Part shown: piece by piece, positions 24,501 to 38,989 of the stretch
How the letters are laid out: each line of letters begins with the position of its first letter
Position numbering within the stretch: position 1 is the stretch's first letter
DNA from: Callaeas wilsoni
Taxonomy: Eukaryota; Chordata; Aves; Passeriformes; Callaeidae
DNA length: 64,000 nt
Direction: 5' to 3'
NCBI GenBank assembly: GCA_013398955.1
Contig: VWPU01017411.1
Span: 434,001 to 498,000, forward strand
The notes under the pieces: generated by a model
The model's database searches: none
What the model was told of the DNA's origin: nothing
What the model saw: only the letters and a program-made list of their open reading frames with translations
Position numbers and translations under genes: made by a program

Positions 24501-27500
24501 GCTTTCCAAATCTCCACAAGAGCAGTGTCAGCCCTTTGTGACTAGATATTTGCAGTTTTAATGTAAGGTCTGGCCAGAAGGTAAGGCCCTGAGAATGGCA
24601 GCGATTGCTGCAACACTGAAAATTACCCTGAAATTTCAGATTCTTACTTTCCAGAAATCTTATCCATAAGAGTGATTCTCAGGCTTTAAAATAACTGAAG
24701 ACTATACATTAGACTGAAACATTATGCCTGAAAAATACTAAAAAACCCCAAACTCAATGCCTTTTATTTAAAGGATCAAGTTATGTGCATTACTAAGCAT
24801 AAAAATACCATGATTTTGGTTTGTATCATTCAGAATCTCTGGAACATTCAAGCTACAAAAAGACAATTCTGCCCTAATTAGGCTTTGTAGGCTGTATTTG
24901 CTACTACTTGAAAATATATTACTTTTGCCACATGTCACTCCCCTTGCAGTTTGGCACGTTTTGTAATTCACTTATACATGACTTTCTAAATTGTAGCACT
25001 CTTTCAAAGAAATAGCTGTGAATACTTTTATTTTTCTAGGAAGTCCGTGGCTGTACTTCTGCAATACGCTAAAACCGTTTATCCCTAACTGACAACCCCA
25101 CATTGCTCCCTAGTGTGAAGCTGTGTAGGAGCAGCACAAATCTACTAAGAAGAGAGTGGAAGCAGCTTGAAAGATGCATTTTCTTACCCCAAACCAGTTG
25201 TCTGCTCTTTCTTAGGTAGGGAGAAAAGGAAGAACAACAGGCTTTCACTATAAATATTAGATTAAGCCTACCACAGGGAATTATTTCAAATAGTTCTACT
25301 TCTTTAAATCTAGAAAGGATTAGCTCTAGTTACAGGGTCACAATTTCTAATGAAAGAACCCCATTTTCCATTTATAGAATTTTAAAAAATATGTATATTA
25401 CAAGGTTTTATCAAAAGATTGAAAAAAATTTATCTGCATACTTCACAGAAATTGCTTCTCCTGCTGCTTTTAGTAGTAACAAAGCCATAATTTAGTATGT
25501 TAGTACAGAATTTAATCTTCCATGGGAAAGAAACCAGTGTAGATTAAACACAAATAGGTATTCATCCTATTTGATATTGCAGCAGAATTATTTTTGGTAT
25601 TATTTGAAATAAGGTGAAAAAGGTGCTCAAAAATATTGGTGTGTTTACTAGACCCACATCTCTTTAAATCTTTTAGAGAAAAGCTGTTTTTGTAAACATT
25701 TAACAAAGAACAGATGGCCTGTTTTAATCATGCGAAAAAACCTGGAGCTCACATTAATACTCCTACCAGCGACTACTGGGGCTAGTCACCTCCCTAACCA
25801 GCAGCATGGCACAGTCTTCGGTAATTCCATTTAATTTTACAATGGACATTTTCTCATCAGTTCCCACTGCTCGACAGTTAATCAATGCTATTAACATGCA
25901 ATATCACAATGCAGGACACTCCTAAAGATTGCAGCTTATTAGAGAAAAACAGAGATTCTTCAAGAACTCCGAAGTGTTAAAACAATTTGTGGCACAACAG
26001 GCTACACAGCATTATCAGTAAGAGCCAACAACACCCAAGGAAATAAAAAATGAAGACACTATCAGAGAAATAGAATTGTCTGTTTCTAGACTGCAAAATT
26101 TCTGGAATTCAAACCTATTTTTGAGCTTCCAAACAGGTATCACCAAGACTTGAAAAATTAAAACCAATGTGCCTGTGTTTCACAGCTGCTTACACTTTTA
26201 GAGTGTAAGCTCGTTCTCCCCCAGCCCAACGCACAGAGAGCCGTCTCAAGCCAGGCCTGTTACGTGAAGTAGCAAGATGGACAAGATGTAGGATTAATCC
26301 AGTGAGGGTGAGTGGCAGGGAGGGAGGTTAAGGAGGAGAGTCTTGCTGTTGCTTGAGCAAGACTGAACCACAATCAGCCGTACTGAAAGCAGCTGAGTGT
26401 CACTTCCCTAACAGAGCAGCAACTTGAGCCAATATTGAGCTTTACAAAGTATGAAGGAAGAGCAGCAAAGTATGTGATGTGACTCAGCTAACTATGTGAA
26501 ATTGAAACGTCAGCACCAAACAACAAACAATTTTAAAAACCACTTTTTACCAGGACTACACTTTCATTTCCCTCAGGGGTATTATTTCCGGACTCCATGG
26601 TATTTTCCATATTTAAATAAAGATCTACAACAACACTTCATTTAAATTTTCTTGAACGTTGGTTTACTAAGTTGTCTAACAGTAAAGCAAGTGCTCAGTC
26701 AGTCCCCACTGACTTCAAATACAAACCTCTCTGGTATGATCTCCATACAATGGATAATTTCACTTTAGGTAAATCATTACAGAATATTCTCAACTGCAAC
26801 CCTGTTCAATTATCACCTTCACTTTGGAGAAGTTAAAACAGAAACCTGTGCAAATTCTTTTAAAACAGAAGACAAATTATAGCATGCTCCCAGCAGCAGC
26901 TCTACCTAACGCCACAAGAGATCACTCATTTTGAATTTGTATCCTTCCTGATGGCACAGTCCAAAAGGTGTTAAAGGCCATCACATAACCAAATTGCTCC
27001 ATGATTTTTCCTTTCAAAAGTTAATGACAGGATTTCTCCTCCCTCTGAATTATTTAGAATTAACTACTCATCTTGACTAATTTGGAAAGTTTCTGCGTCA
27101 TGTCTCTATACATTGCTTTGTTCGTGCAATTCTCAACTTGCATCACAAATACTTTCAGCATTATGCCTCTCTTAGTGCCCCCTCAATGTGAAGCATGCTT
27201 CACCCTTTCTAGACCTCCATAAATACTTTCCTGACATTGCCCATATGCAGAGCTCCCACATCAGTAAAAACTCCAGAGTAAACAGGAATCAACACCACCT
27301 CCAAAACTCTGGCCAAATGCCAGTACCTACATTCAGCAAAAGCTGTACAGTATTTTTTCTATAGTAGGTGAAGTCCAGACACACCCTCAAGACTACATTC
27401 ACATCTTTAATTGTTTCAAAAATATGTTTTACCAATCAGCTTCTTCTCCTTTATTGTGAATGAAGATCCCTTCCCTTTTCTGTGAAACTACTACCTTGAA

Positions 27501-29164
27501 GATGTGTATGTTTCTTGTACTGTACTATAGGAAAATATTTAGTATTAAATTTAAAATATTTTGGGGAATATGATGCTGTTTAGAAACAACTGGTATCTTA
27601 GTAATTCAGAAGCCCTCCTAAGAAGTTCCAAAGTGACAATTGGGACTTATAAACCAAAAAATGTTGTCAGTGATCTCTGCAATAAAGGGAGAGACATCAC
27701 ACCAGATCAGAATGAAAGTCTGTTTTGCAAATAGGCTTGAAAGGAATCTAAATTTCTTGACATACCTCTTCAGAACACAGATGAAAGTGTACAGAAAACA
27801 GAAGTTCTATTAATACCTTCTTAGCAAGACAAAACTGTGCATGAAAAAAGTTTGTTTTAGCAAAGTGCTTCTGCAATACCATTTTATTTCTTAATCAAGT
27901 CTTAGGAGAAAACAGAATAATCTAAGACTATTCTACGTCATCCTGCTCTGTTACTGCTACTGGAAACCTGTTAAAAACAATACAATTACTAACAAGTTGT
28001 AACTTGCTGATCCAAAGATTTTTGAAAAACTCTGACTCAAAAAACCTAGAATTCTGACGCCAACAGCATCTGAACAGAAGAGTGGAAGTGATTAAAACCA
28101 ATCTTAGTGCCCTCCACTACCACTGTAAAACTACTATAACTTCTGATTTGGTGGAGCTGAAAATATCACCCAATTACAGTATTTGGAGGAATAAAAACAT
28201 CCTATGCAAAATACAGAGTTTCTTAATTAACTCTCAGCACAGCTACAGTAATAGAATTATTTATTTTCTGGTCATGTACTCTGTGGAGAAACAGAGATTA
28301 CAAAAGACGAATGATATTAATGTGGCCATCCAAAAAGCAAACATCCCATTATAATTTTACAGTAATCATATGTAGTGTTTTGTGCTCATAGAAAAAGTGA
28401 GACATGTTACTAAACCTATGGAATATCAGCCAGCGCAGTGAGTGCTGACAGTTCATTCACAGCTCAAGAAACAACTAAGCTGTCCCATCAGAGAGCTCCT
28501 AGGTTGCTGTCCCTTTATCAGAATTGACATCAGTGTTGATCAGGCAATCCCAGACAACTGCCACCCCTACAGTAATGAAGCATGCATGCTCCAAACTGCC
28601 TCTACATGTAAGACATCGCAACAGCTGCCACAAGCTGATGGTGATGTGATGGTCAACACACAAATGTTTTGTTAATACTTTTTTTGGCTAGAGATTACTT
28701 TGCAATATAGACTGATTTAGCAGTATAAGGTTGCTCCTAATGCAAGCAGGGCAGGTCCTAAATATTACACAACAGCAGCCAGACTCTACTCTCCATCATC
28801 ACCACGTGGACTCACGATTTTGGCAACTTTTTACTAGCTCTAGCTGCAGAGACACATAGAAAGGGTTGGACAATTAAGCACTAAATTCTACTGGTAAAAG
28901 TTTACTGCTCTTGTTGACAGCTTGTCCGTCTCAAGCCTGCCTTCCCTGCACAGCCACAGTAAAAGGAAACTTCACTTAGTGTGCTCCACTATCAAGCAGA
29001 AGACATGCCAGAACATGCCAACATGTTTTACCACAGAAGTTTTGAAGAGTTTATGCCATGCAGTCTATACTACAGGTGAAAAACAGCAGTCCAGCAAGAG
29101 TCCTACTGTCAATTAGCCTGTAAGCATCTTTTTCTTAACACCTTACTTCTGAAGGGGATGCACA

Positions 29165-29578
29165 AGTATTACGGGGAGTGGCTGAGGAAGCTGGCATTGC
29201 TTAGTCTGAAGAAAAGGAGGTTCAGGGCAGACCTTATCAGTCTCTAAAATTACCTGAAAAGAACTTGCCTGAGGTGGGTGTCAGCTCCTTCTCCCAGGTA
29301 AAAAATTTCAGAACGAGAGGAAATGGCCTCAAATTGTGCCAGGCGAGGTTTAGATTGGATATTAGAAATTTATTTTTCACAGAAATGGTTGTCAAGCATT
29401 GGAACAGGCTGCTCAGGAAGTGGCAGAGTCGCCATCCCTGAAAGCGTTCAAAAAACATGTGGATGTAGCACTTGAGGACAAGGTTTAATGGTGAACACAG
29501 TGGTGCTGGGTTGACGGTCAGACTTGATGATCTTAAAAGGCTTTTCCAACCTTAACGGTTCTTTGATTCTGCCATGTA
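29165..29578 (+). mobile_element. CR1 LINE 3' fragment (divergent subfamily)
   Basis: This sense-strand copy shows GAGTGGCTGAGGAAGCTGG, GGAGGTTCAGGGCAGACCTT, CATTGGAACAGGCTGCTCAG, ACTTGATGATCTTAAAAGGC and the tail CCTTAACGGTTCTTTGATTCT. It differs more from the other copies here and resembles an older subfamily. Confidence 0.88.
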
Positions 29579-31215
29579 ACATCTGTATTTAAACATGTGT
29601 GTGTTTTCTTTGTGAAGTTATGTCCGTGAAGTTATGCCCAGGCACAGCTTACTAGAGAATTCCTTGGATTAGAGAATATCCAGGAGATTTACCAACAGTC
29701 CTTTCCAACCCCTCTAAGACAAGGCGATGGCTCTCATCTCCAGGCAGGATAGGGAAGTCACACAGTAAAGTAAGAATGTGTCAGGATGAAAGAGTCTCCA
29801 GAGAATCTAGTACAATACTTCAACTTCTCCAGTAAAGGGGGAATATAGGGGAGGAAACATCTGCACATACTTAACCAAAACAGTAATAATTAAACTGCTA
29901 TTATTAAATAAATTAACATTATAAAAGAATAACCTAACATTTTAGTATATATACAGGCTGAATTGTTGCTCTTGGGCTTGCCTCCATGTTCCCCAAAGTC
30001 CCTTTGCTTCACTGTGAGAGCAAAGCAGTTCCTCCAAAACAGTCAAATGCAAACATCCTCCTTCTCTTGGGCACAGCCATGCTTTGAAATCCAAGGTCCT
30101 GAGGGGAGAGACAAAACTGTACTGCCCTGTACACGCAGTCTCCTCCCTCCACTAGCAGAATTCTCTCCATTCGGCTACTGAACGTCAAATGCGTGGAGAT
30201 CCATCCTCTCTAAAGGGTAACCTGTTCCTACATCACACTGTACTGCTATGACCATAGTTCACAATGCTCTGGTACCAACTATGATTTCCACTAAACACCC
30301 TGCTCCCTACCCAGAAAAAGAAAATGCAACAAAACAGTCCAGTCCTGGCTGACTTGGTATATTAAGCACTTAGGGCCTGCACACAGTAATAAAAGTGTTA
30401 AAAAACGTCCTCTAAAACTTTGCTTTTTCTACAGAAGACTAAAGTTGCTAAGAGAACCATTTTTCAGAGGGACCTTAAATAGATCATATCTACTCCTATC
30501 AATAATCTGTTATCAAATTTAAATCACAGTGACAAGCAGCAACTGGCACCAGGTTTGTGACTACAGAGAAAATCAAAGACCAGCATACGTGGTACAAGCA
30601 CTCATTCTTCTGACCACAGACAACTGAAAAAGTTCCATCTGTGCTTTCACTGCTGCAAGTAATAGTAGCAGTAATAGCATTACGCACAACAGCAAGAGTG
30701 TTTCTATTCTGGTACTTTTTTCCCCCCACTCCTTCTTACCCCCAAGAGTTACAGGAAAACTTATTTAACAGGCTATAAATGTAAAAAAAGTAAGGTGATG
30801 AGTAATAAGATACTATATTGTATGTTTACTTGATAAAAAAATACTACTTAAAAATACAAGGCATATGAGTTAATTCAGAAGCAATACTTCTTTTTTGATT
30901 TGCCAAACCTCTAATAAACTATTCTTTATCTGAATCCAGAAAAAGTACACTTCATCTTCTTGTAATTTATATTAAAAAAGTTTACTTTAGTCTAAGGAAG
31001 AGAAAACAACTATATAGAGAAGGGCAGCATGTTTGGAGCGGGTTTTTTCATTAGATTAAGCTGAAGACTTGCAGGCCAGGAAACACGTTTCTCCTGCCTG
31101 CTCTGCAGCACTTAAGGATCAAGTAAATACAAATTACAGAAATGTCCACCTGTCTGATGAACATCCTGTGAGCCAGTCCATTACTTGTAAGGACAATACT
31201 AATGCTTTTTAACAA

Positions 31216-31548
31216 TGAATCACCGAATCATAGCATATCCTGGGTTGGAAGAGACCCACAAGGATCACCAAAGTCCAACTCCTGGCCCTGCACAGGATAC
31301 CCTAAGAGTCACACAATGTCCCTGAAAACATCCAACTGCTTCTCTGTCAGGCTTGGGGATGTGATCACTTCTCTGGGGAGCCTGTTCCAGTGCCCAGCCA
31401 CTTCTGGAGAGAAACTTTTTTCCTAACATCCAAACCAAACCTTCCCTGACACAGCTTCATGTCGTTCCCTCATGTCCTCTCACTGGCCACCATGGAGAAG
31501 AGGATTAGTGCCCCTCCCTCCCCTTCATGAGGAAGTTATAGACTGCAA
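31216..31548 (-). mobile_element. CR1 LINE 3' fragment, antisense to the plus strand
   Basis: The plus-strand text AATCACCGAATCATAGCATA, GGGTTGGAAGAGACCCACAAGG, CTGGGGAGCCTGTTCCAGTG and CTCTCACTGGCCACCATGG is the reverse complement of the CR1 3' end. CR1 therefore lies on the minus strand with its tail at 31216. Confidence 0.92.
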
Positions 31549-33129
31549 AAGGACCAAACTGCAACAGACTCTAAGGAAATCCACTAGGAGCAGATGGGCA
31601 CCATGTGGCTACAACTGCATACAGCCCCAATCTAATTACTTGGCACCACTACATGCCTCTGTACTTTTTTACAACATACCTGTGCCAAGAAGCCCTCAGA
31701 CTCAACCTTCACATCCACAACTCTGTGCCCTGCTTGCGCGTACGCACACCAGAGTGGCCTTTCTTCCGGGCTTGGTTGTCTTCCAGACTTGGGAAGCTTT
31801 AGAAGGACTCCAGTCATAGCCAGTCCTTTCTGCCTTCCTGAGGTAATTCACGCTCTGTTTTGCCACACATACTTGTCCCAGGGCAACCTCTCATCCTCTT
31901 TTGAGGGCACCCTAATGCAAGGGTCTTCAAGGGGACTAGCCCACTTTCTCAAAAGCCATCTCTCAGGAACAGCCTGGGGACCGCAGCTGCCCAGCGAGCC
32001 AAACGCTCGTAGACATGACTGAGGGCAGCAACTGAAGAGCACGACTTCAAACATTCATAAAACACTAAAATACAGTAATCATCAGTAAAATGCTTTCAAA
32101 TGTGTTTTTAGGCCATTATATTTATTAATGTATGATGATGCTTGTTCAAATACAGTAGGAATATATTTAACTTCTCTATCGTTTTCCTAACCCCTTCCTT
32201 ATATACCTAGGAAAACAAAAGCCCGGCACTTTTGTTTTAAAAGTTCACTACCATCAGATTCTAGACTTGCTAAAATATTCATGTTTAAGAAGCCTGCACA
32301 TATAAAAAAATATACCAATTACAGTTTAATGACAAACATGCATCAGATGACAGGGCTGGTGAAAAGAGGATGCAACTCATAGAGTCTTTACTAAGAACTT
32401 TATCACTTCCCCTATTTGCACGCCCTCCTCAAAAAAAGAACAAGTCTTCCCCAAAGGTAGAAATATGTATATCATGTTCTAATAGTTCAAGGAAAGGGCA
32501 ATGGCCTCATATGTTTAAGATTTCAACAGATGTGAAAAGGACTAGAACCCCTAAGTTTCTACTCCTGTCCATAGAAAGGAGGTCCCACTGAAGTCCCAAG
32601 ATACTTCCACAATATTACCCGTTAAGTATTTTTATTAAATGACAGAGCACTCTGAATTTTTCCATAGTTTGCAACAAGGTATTTTTATAATTTCAACACG
32701 ATATCTAGAAAATAAGAGTGTACCAGATTGAGAAAAATTAGCTGAAAGCATTAGAAAAAACATTACCAGCACAGATAGTACACTTTGGTTCCAGCTTGGA
32801 GCTGACAAACGTTCACTTCAATGAGATTTTATCTGGATGACTGGAACAGACCCACTAGACAAATAATGCAATACTCTTTTTCTTCCCTTGCCATCTTCCC
32901 CCTCTGCAAGGTGAAGTTGCACAGTATCCGCAACCAAAAGATGAAATCCTTTTCATTCATTACTTGAGCTGGTGCCCTTTTTTTTAAAACTGTAACTTGT
33001 ACTCAAGTCTTTTCTGCTACATATTTTAAAAAACACACAGAATTGTCTGATCACATGGACTTCTAATACTGTAAAATACTAAGGTACCACCAAAGAAATA
33101 AAGTTAAACTCTTCTAAACCAATTTTTTA

Positions 33130-33150
33130 AATTATTATTATTATTATTTA
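33130..33150. repeat. (ATT)n microsatellite
   Basis: A short run of ATT triplets in an AT-rich part of CHD7 intron 2. Confidence 0.8.
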
Positions 33151-34125
33151 ATTAGTCTAATCTTTATGTTTCCTAACTTCTTCTGATTAAAAGAGCCTCA
33201 TCTCAGAATTTTCTCCCAAAAGACCATATTTGGTAAATGTTTTCTGATACCATAAGATTATATCCACAGTATCTCAACCAAGCTGTCCCTACTGTTTATG
33301 TCTACTCCAAATCTCAAAAAGTTTAACTGCTGTTGTTTCAATCTCTTTGTAAAGGTGAGCACACTCAGTACTAGGAGAGTCCTAATTTAAAACTGTAACT
33401 TTATGTTTTGACATTCTAAATGCCATTTCCTTAATCACAAAGAAATATCACCCCATGAGAGAAAAAGAAACTCCAAAATCCCACTGCCACCATCACTTTT
33501 ACTTCTATTGGATGTACCAAATAAGCTGGAATGACTTTTCTAACCCATTTTTATCCAATAGTAAACTGTTCCTGTCCAGCAGAAATTCAAACCCTTTCTT
33601 CAGGCACTGATCAATGAGTCAGCCTGCAAGTGAAACAGCAAACATGCAATGTTGTCCTGAGAAGATTAAGAAGATTATTTAAAGTTCACTGTAACCCTAA
33701 GAAAACATACTGTAAATTATAAACATATTTTTATTTTTTTAAATGACAGCCTAAATTATTTAAGTATTTCAAATACTCAAAATCAATGAATAATTGTTGT
33801 TCCTAAACAAATTTTATACCCTATTGCTTAGCTTTCTACAATAATATCTCTAACCTATGGGGTGACTCCTCCCTAGTTACTTCAGGACTGCTGCTGCATG
33901 CAGTTCACGGGATGGATGAGACTTCTAGATTACATGAGATCTAAATGACTGTGACATTATCCTGAAGAGAAGACTCATGTTACCTTGAAAACTTAAGAAA
34001 AGGGAAAGACTACGAGGAATGATAAAAGCAGTGAATGCCAGGAAAGAGAAGCTACTTTTTCCTACCAGCCTCAACTCATCGTGATACTTTTTAATTTTTT
34101 TTCTAGATGGGCTTTTGTTTTGTTG

Positions 34126-34152
34126 GGGTTTGTTTGTTTGTTTGTTTTTTCT
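34126..34152. repeat. (GTTT)n microsatellite
   Basis: TTTGTTTGTTTGTTTGTTTT following a G-rich step. Simple sequence in intron 2. Confidence 0.8.
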
Positions 34153-35084
34153 TTTATTTTAAATTACATAGTCATTTCTTACTAAGAGGGGTCTCCAGCA
34201 AAGGACTTGCAGTGGACTTTCTTCTTGAAAATTGTTCAATGAAGGCTGCAAGAAAGCACCTGCTTGGATAACTACTGGCTTCAGCTTTAGGGCAATACAG
34301 CCCAGCATAACACACACAAAGAAGCCTCAAATCCCATTACTATCACTCTTGCCTCAGGCAACTCCCTATCCCTCTGTCCTGGTTTACTCATATGTAAAAT
34401 GGAGAATACACACTATAGAAGACTTTAGATGATGAATGAATTAGTGGTTGCAGAAGTTTTTCGGTATTATAATTAAAATTGCCATTTAAAAAGCTCATTT
34501 AGCTATTTTTACAAGATATGAAGAGAGGCACTGCTTGTAGGAAGAGTCCGCCTGTTTCAAGGGATTCAGTGATATTCATTATCGGGTTTACTGGATAATA
34601 TACAGTCAACAAATTATCAGGCCATAGCTCAAATAATAAAATCAAAGTAATTAAACGGCTACTTCTATCGCAGAAGGTTGCATACACAGATTACATCCTA
34701 TTTTATAGGCATGAGGAACATGTAGTGTCAGTCCCACTTCAGATCTTTTGTAACTACAGCTTTGCAGCTTGCCATCATTCCATAAACACAATCACTTACA
34801 TTTTGTGCATTAAGTAACATAATTTAACATTTTCTGTCCCTTACTTAGTTCTTTCTTGATACTTACTTTCAAAAAGTATATATAACTGTTACAACCAAAC
34901 CTTCTTGCCAACTGGCGCTACAAGGCAGACTCCGCAGATGGTAACAAATGATTACAGTTTTCCAATGCCCTCATCACATCCCTCTTTCAAGGCTATTAAT
35001 GCTTACAGCAATATAAATGCTGAAAAGCTCTAAGTGTCCCATATTAAGTGTGTCAGAAAACAGCAAGACTTAAAAGCTGCTATT

Positions 35085-35135
35085 CTTCTACATATATATA
35101 TATAAAAAATATATTTACTAATATATACATATGTA
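35085..35135. repeat. (TA)n-rich tract
   Basis: CATATATATATATAAAAAAT, then ATATTTACTAATATATACAT. Simple sequence, intron 2. Confidence 0.75.
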
Positions 35136-35289
35136 TTCAAACACTTACTTTCAGTGTTTAAACTGTTTCTAATGATTTCTGACTCCCCTCCCAAACTACA
35201 GCTGCTTCCATGTTCACTTTCCAATATCTTAGCAAAAAATCAACGCAATCAAAAACCTGCCAAACCAACCCTCAAACCAGCCTGCAACA

Positions 35290-35315
35290 GGGAAAAAAAA
35301 AAAAAAAAAAAAAAA
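35290..35315. repeat. Poly(A) run
   Basis: More than 20 consecutive A bases preceded by CCTGCAACAGGG. No retrocopy or SINE body was recognised on either side, so it is listed as simple sequence. Confidence 0.8.
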
Positions 35316-38300
35316 TCAGCTACACCATGCCAGTTCACCCCTGGTTATACACTTAAGAATTAACTTCTCCCATCCGATCATGTAGAAGATACCCAGTTTT
35401 CCGGTTGAATAACTTCTATCAAGATAAAACACAATGCAAAGACAGGTCTTCCCTTTTCCCTCTCCCGTGTCTAACTAGAAAAGGAAAATAACCTGGAAAG
35501 CAATGATTTGTGCAACGGCTTTCTTACATTTTGTTTTCAATACACTCCTAAATAGTTCAGCAGTAATTCTAAAAGTCTCATTAACCAGCCTTTAAACACC
35601 TATGGTTGATCAAGTCACAGAAACCAGAGAGCAAAAGGTAAAATATATCTTCAGCAGTGATGCATTTTATACCAATGACACCTATATATTACTAGATAAA
35701 AACTACTAAAGGTTTAATGGTGCCAATTAAAGAAGCCAAGAGTTTGCATGGCTCAATGGCTGAGTCATAGACCTTTCCCCCATAACAGGTTCCATTATAG
35801 TCCTGAGCACAAGCTGTGGGAAGAGGATTACAGATGAGTAAGAGGAAGTAGTATTTTTAAATGTTATTGCCAAGGAAGGTATCCTTTAAGCATTACACAG
35901 CTGCACGTCTCTGGTAGCAGTTGAGCAGCTTGTGCTTACTCACCATCCTAGCTCTAAGTGAGAACCTCAGAATTGTGGACACCTCACAACTTCAAAACAC
36001 TAACACAGAAATTAAGCCCACCAGTGTAGAGCCCTCTCAAATTTAATCAGTGTTTCACATGCATTTCCAAACTTGAAATATTTCAGTACTTGTAATTTTT
36101 GTGCCATTCTATTACCCCTGATTTTTAAAAAATTTATTTATACTTACATAAAACAAGGTAAGACTGTGTAGCTAAAGACCAAAATAGCTTGTACTTAAAC
36201 CACAGGATGTCTGTAAACAACCGGTGTGATGTACAATGAGGAAAAGAAAATTAAAATGTTCAAGTGCCTCTCAAGATTGCTTCCAGTAAACCTAGGGAAG
36301 CATTTATGCCGGACTACAACACTGCACAAAATTCTGATCATCCACATCAACAAAAATTACACCTCAGACACAAGTACAGATTATCTTGAAGGAGAAGTCT
36401 AAAGGGAATTTAACTTACTTTAGATAGATTGCTGTTTATCAAAACACTGACAGATCCTAATACAGGAAATGAAAACAATTAAGATGGGTAAAATACCAGA
36501 GCAAATTCGGTATAAAACCGGCATCTAAAAAATTTAGGACAGAGCCAGATGCCTGTTCCAACATTTAAAGTAATCTGACTTGGGTAAGAATTTCAAAAAC
36601 CAAGAAAACTGGGAGCAAGAGCCAAGTGCTCTTAAAGTTTGACGAGGTTTAGAAAAGCAGTTCATAAGGTGGTACATGTGACAGCTGGAAGCTCAACTCA
36701 ACGGCCCAGACAACCTTTACAAGTACTCTGCTTCTAATGGCTGGGAACAGTAAAAATCAACAGCAAAATCTCGATTACATTCAAAAATAAATGCATTTCA
36801 ACAAATGGAATTTGGAATATGATAAACACCAAATATACTAGTTCAGAAAAGAGTTAAATATGCTCAGAAAAAAAATTTATGTTTAATTTTCTAGGGAAGA
36901 AAGTATCTATTAAGCAGACTAATACGGATGGTAAAACAAGCTCCTGGTCACAGCAGCTTTATCTTCAAACTTGAAAAAAGGGGTTGGCTACTCAAAAAGC
37001 TTTTATAACTACACTGGCCAAAATAGTCAGAAAAAACCCTGTAGTATTACCTGTTTTATAAGCCTTACTTCACACACATCCTTAAGTCATCACAGGTATG
37101 AATGTGATTACTCAGATATCCCAAAGAAAACCTCTGTGATTCCAAATGTTTGTTTTCATAGATTTTTTTCTTTGACAAGTAATCGTCTTTGTATCATGAC
37201 TGTCATATAAAATGCAACAATGCTGTTTAAAATAGAAAGAGCTGCTTATTAAATAAAGATGCCACAGTTCCAGTGTTGTTTTGCAATAACTTTTCTATTC
37301 GCTGGTTTGGACAATTTTCCCAAAACATTGCAGAAGGCATTTTTATTTTCAAGTACGCTAGAAAATAGAGACTTGACAAAAGCAGAAGTAGGCAATTTAT
37401 TAAATTACCGGTCATCCATCATTTGCTCATTTACGTAGTTACATCATTTAAGTATTAGTGATATATTTTTAAGGAGTGGGTTAGTGCAGGAGGGACCTGG
37501 TATCAGATCGCTGGGCCTGTGTCTTAACCTGCCAACAGGAATGTTGCAACTAAAAAGACTCCCTAGACAATTTCACCTCTTTCTAATGCTGTGTTGGAAA
37601 ACTTGTTCTTCCTCAAGAGCTTCCTAGACACATCCCTAATACAAGAGATCAGAATCAATGAGGATAAATGAAGGTAGAACAAATTCTTCCCCCAGAAAAA
37701 GAGGAACCTTTTCCATAGAAATTACCTCATAGCTCCCAGCCCAGAAGTCCATGGCCTGCTTTGAGGCCTCTCCAGACCAGTTAATCAATAATCTAAAACC
37801 CTTTCTTCTATCCCCACCCATTGGGGCAATTGAGTGGTTTATAGAACTGCTTTGTTTTAGGCTAAGTTTGACCCAAACTGATGTAGAGACACTTAGAAGA
37901 GACAGAAAGGAGAAAGAGTTTTTATCTTTTACACCTACTAGTAAGTCTTACACAGCTGATCACTGAAAAAGCAAGACAACCTGCAGATCATACTTCAACT
38001 ACTTACAACACAAGTTTTCTTGGATATTTATTTCCCCCCCACAATGTTTTCTTTGCTTCACTGATGAATACCTCTTCAGCAGCTACAGCTCATAGAACAT
38101 ATTTCTGAGTTAAAAGGAAAATACGTTGATCAAGATTTAAGTAATTCCGTATTTGTAACTTGCAAGAAATAAACCAGTGGTTTTCTAGCATTGAAGTAAG
38201 GTAGACATTTCCACATGCATGGCTAGTATGCTTTTTATGTACCAGTCCTCACAGTTCTGCATGAGAATTTTTGATTATGCAATTAGACATAGTTAGTAAA

Positions 38301-38989
38301 AGCCTTTTAAATGCAGGAAATCACATCCTGAAGCTGCAGAGGTTATATTCTAGATCTATTAGAAGACAAAGTAACACAGAAGACAACACCCAAAGGTTTT
38401 TTTGCTTTTTTGAGGACGTGTAAATCCACAGGAGAAGTCAAGCTGACACTTCAGAAAGTGTGCAGGAGCTGACAAACAAGCACTGCTAGGAGCTTGCCCA
38501 GGATGGTGGGGGTGGAAGACGCAGGAGGTTTGTGGTCACCTCCATAACCCCAGATGTGTTACCATCTACATAGTTCCACCCTTTGAAATGGAAACAGTGA
38601 TTGTATTTGTGTGACCCACCAACAAATTCCCACTGATTCAAGTTACACAAAGGTTATCTGATGGAAGAAGTTAACAGATATGGAGGGTACACATCACAGG
38701 CTAAAGCCATCTTTTTCTAGGTGGCTTACTGACACTGACCTGTTACACTCTGGTAACTGTGGTTTCATGCTGATACTTCCCACTACAAAATTTACAGCCC
38801 CCCAGAAAAGGCTGAGCTATGTCCAGTTCCCTTCAAAGCCAAAGGCAAATATAACACATAACAAACATAATATTTTTAGTGTATGTTCTCTTTAGTCTTT
38901 CCATCGTCTTTCCAAAAAAGGCGGCACTATACAATCCATAGCTTTCAGGTGAGGTGTGGATACACCACCAGGAGCCAAAAGAGAACTCC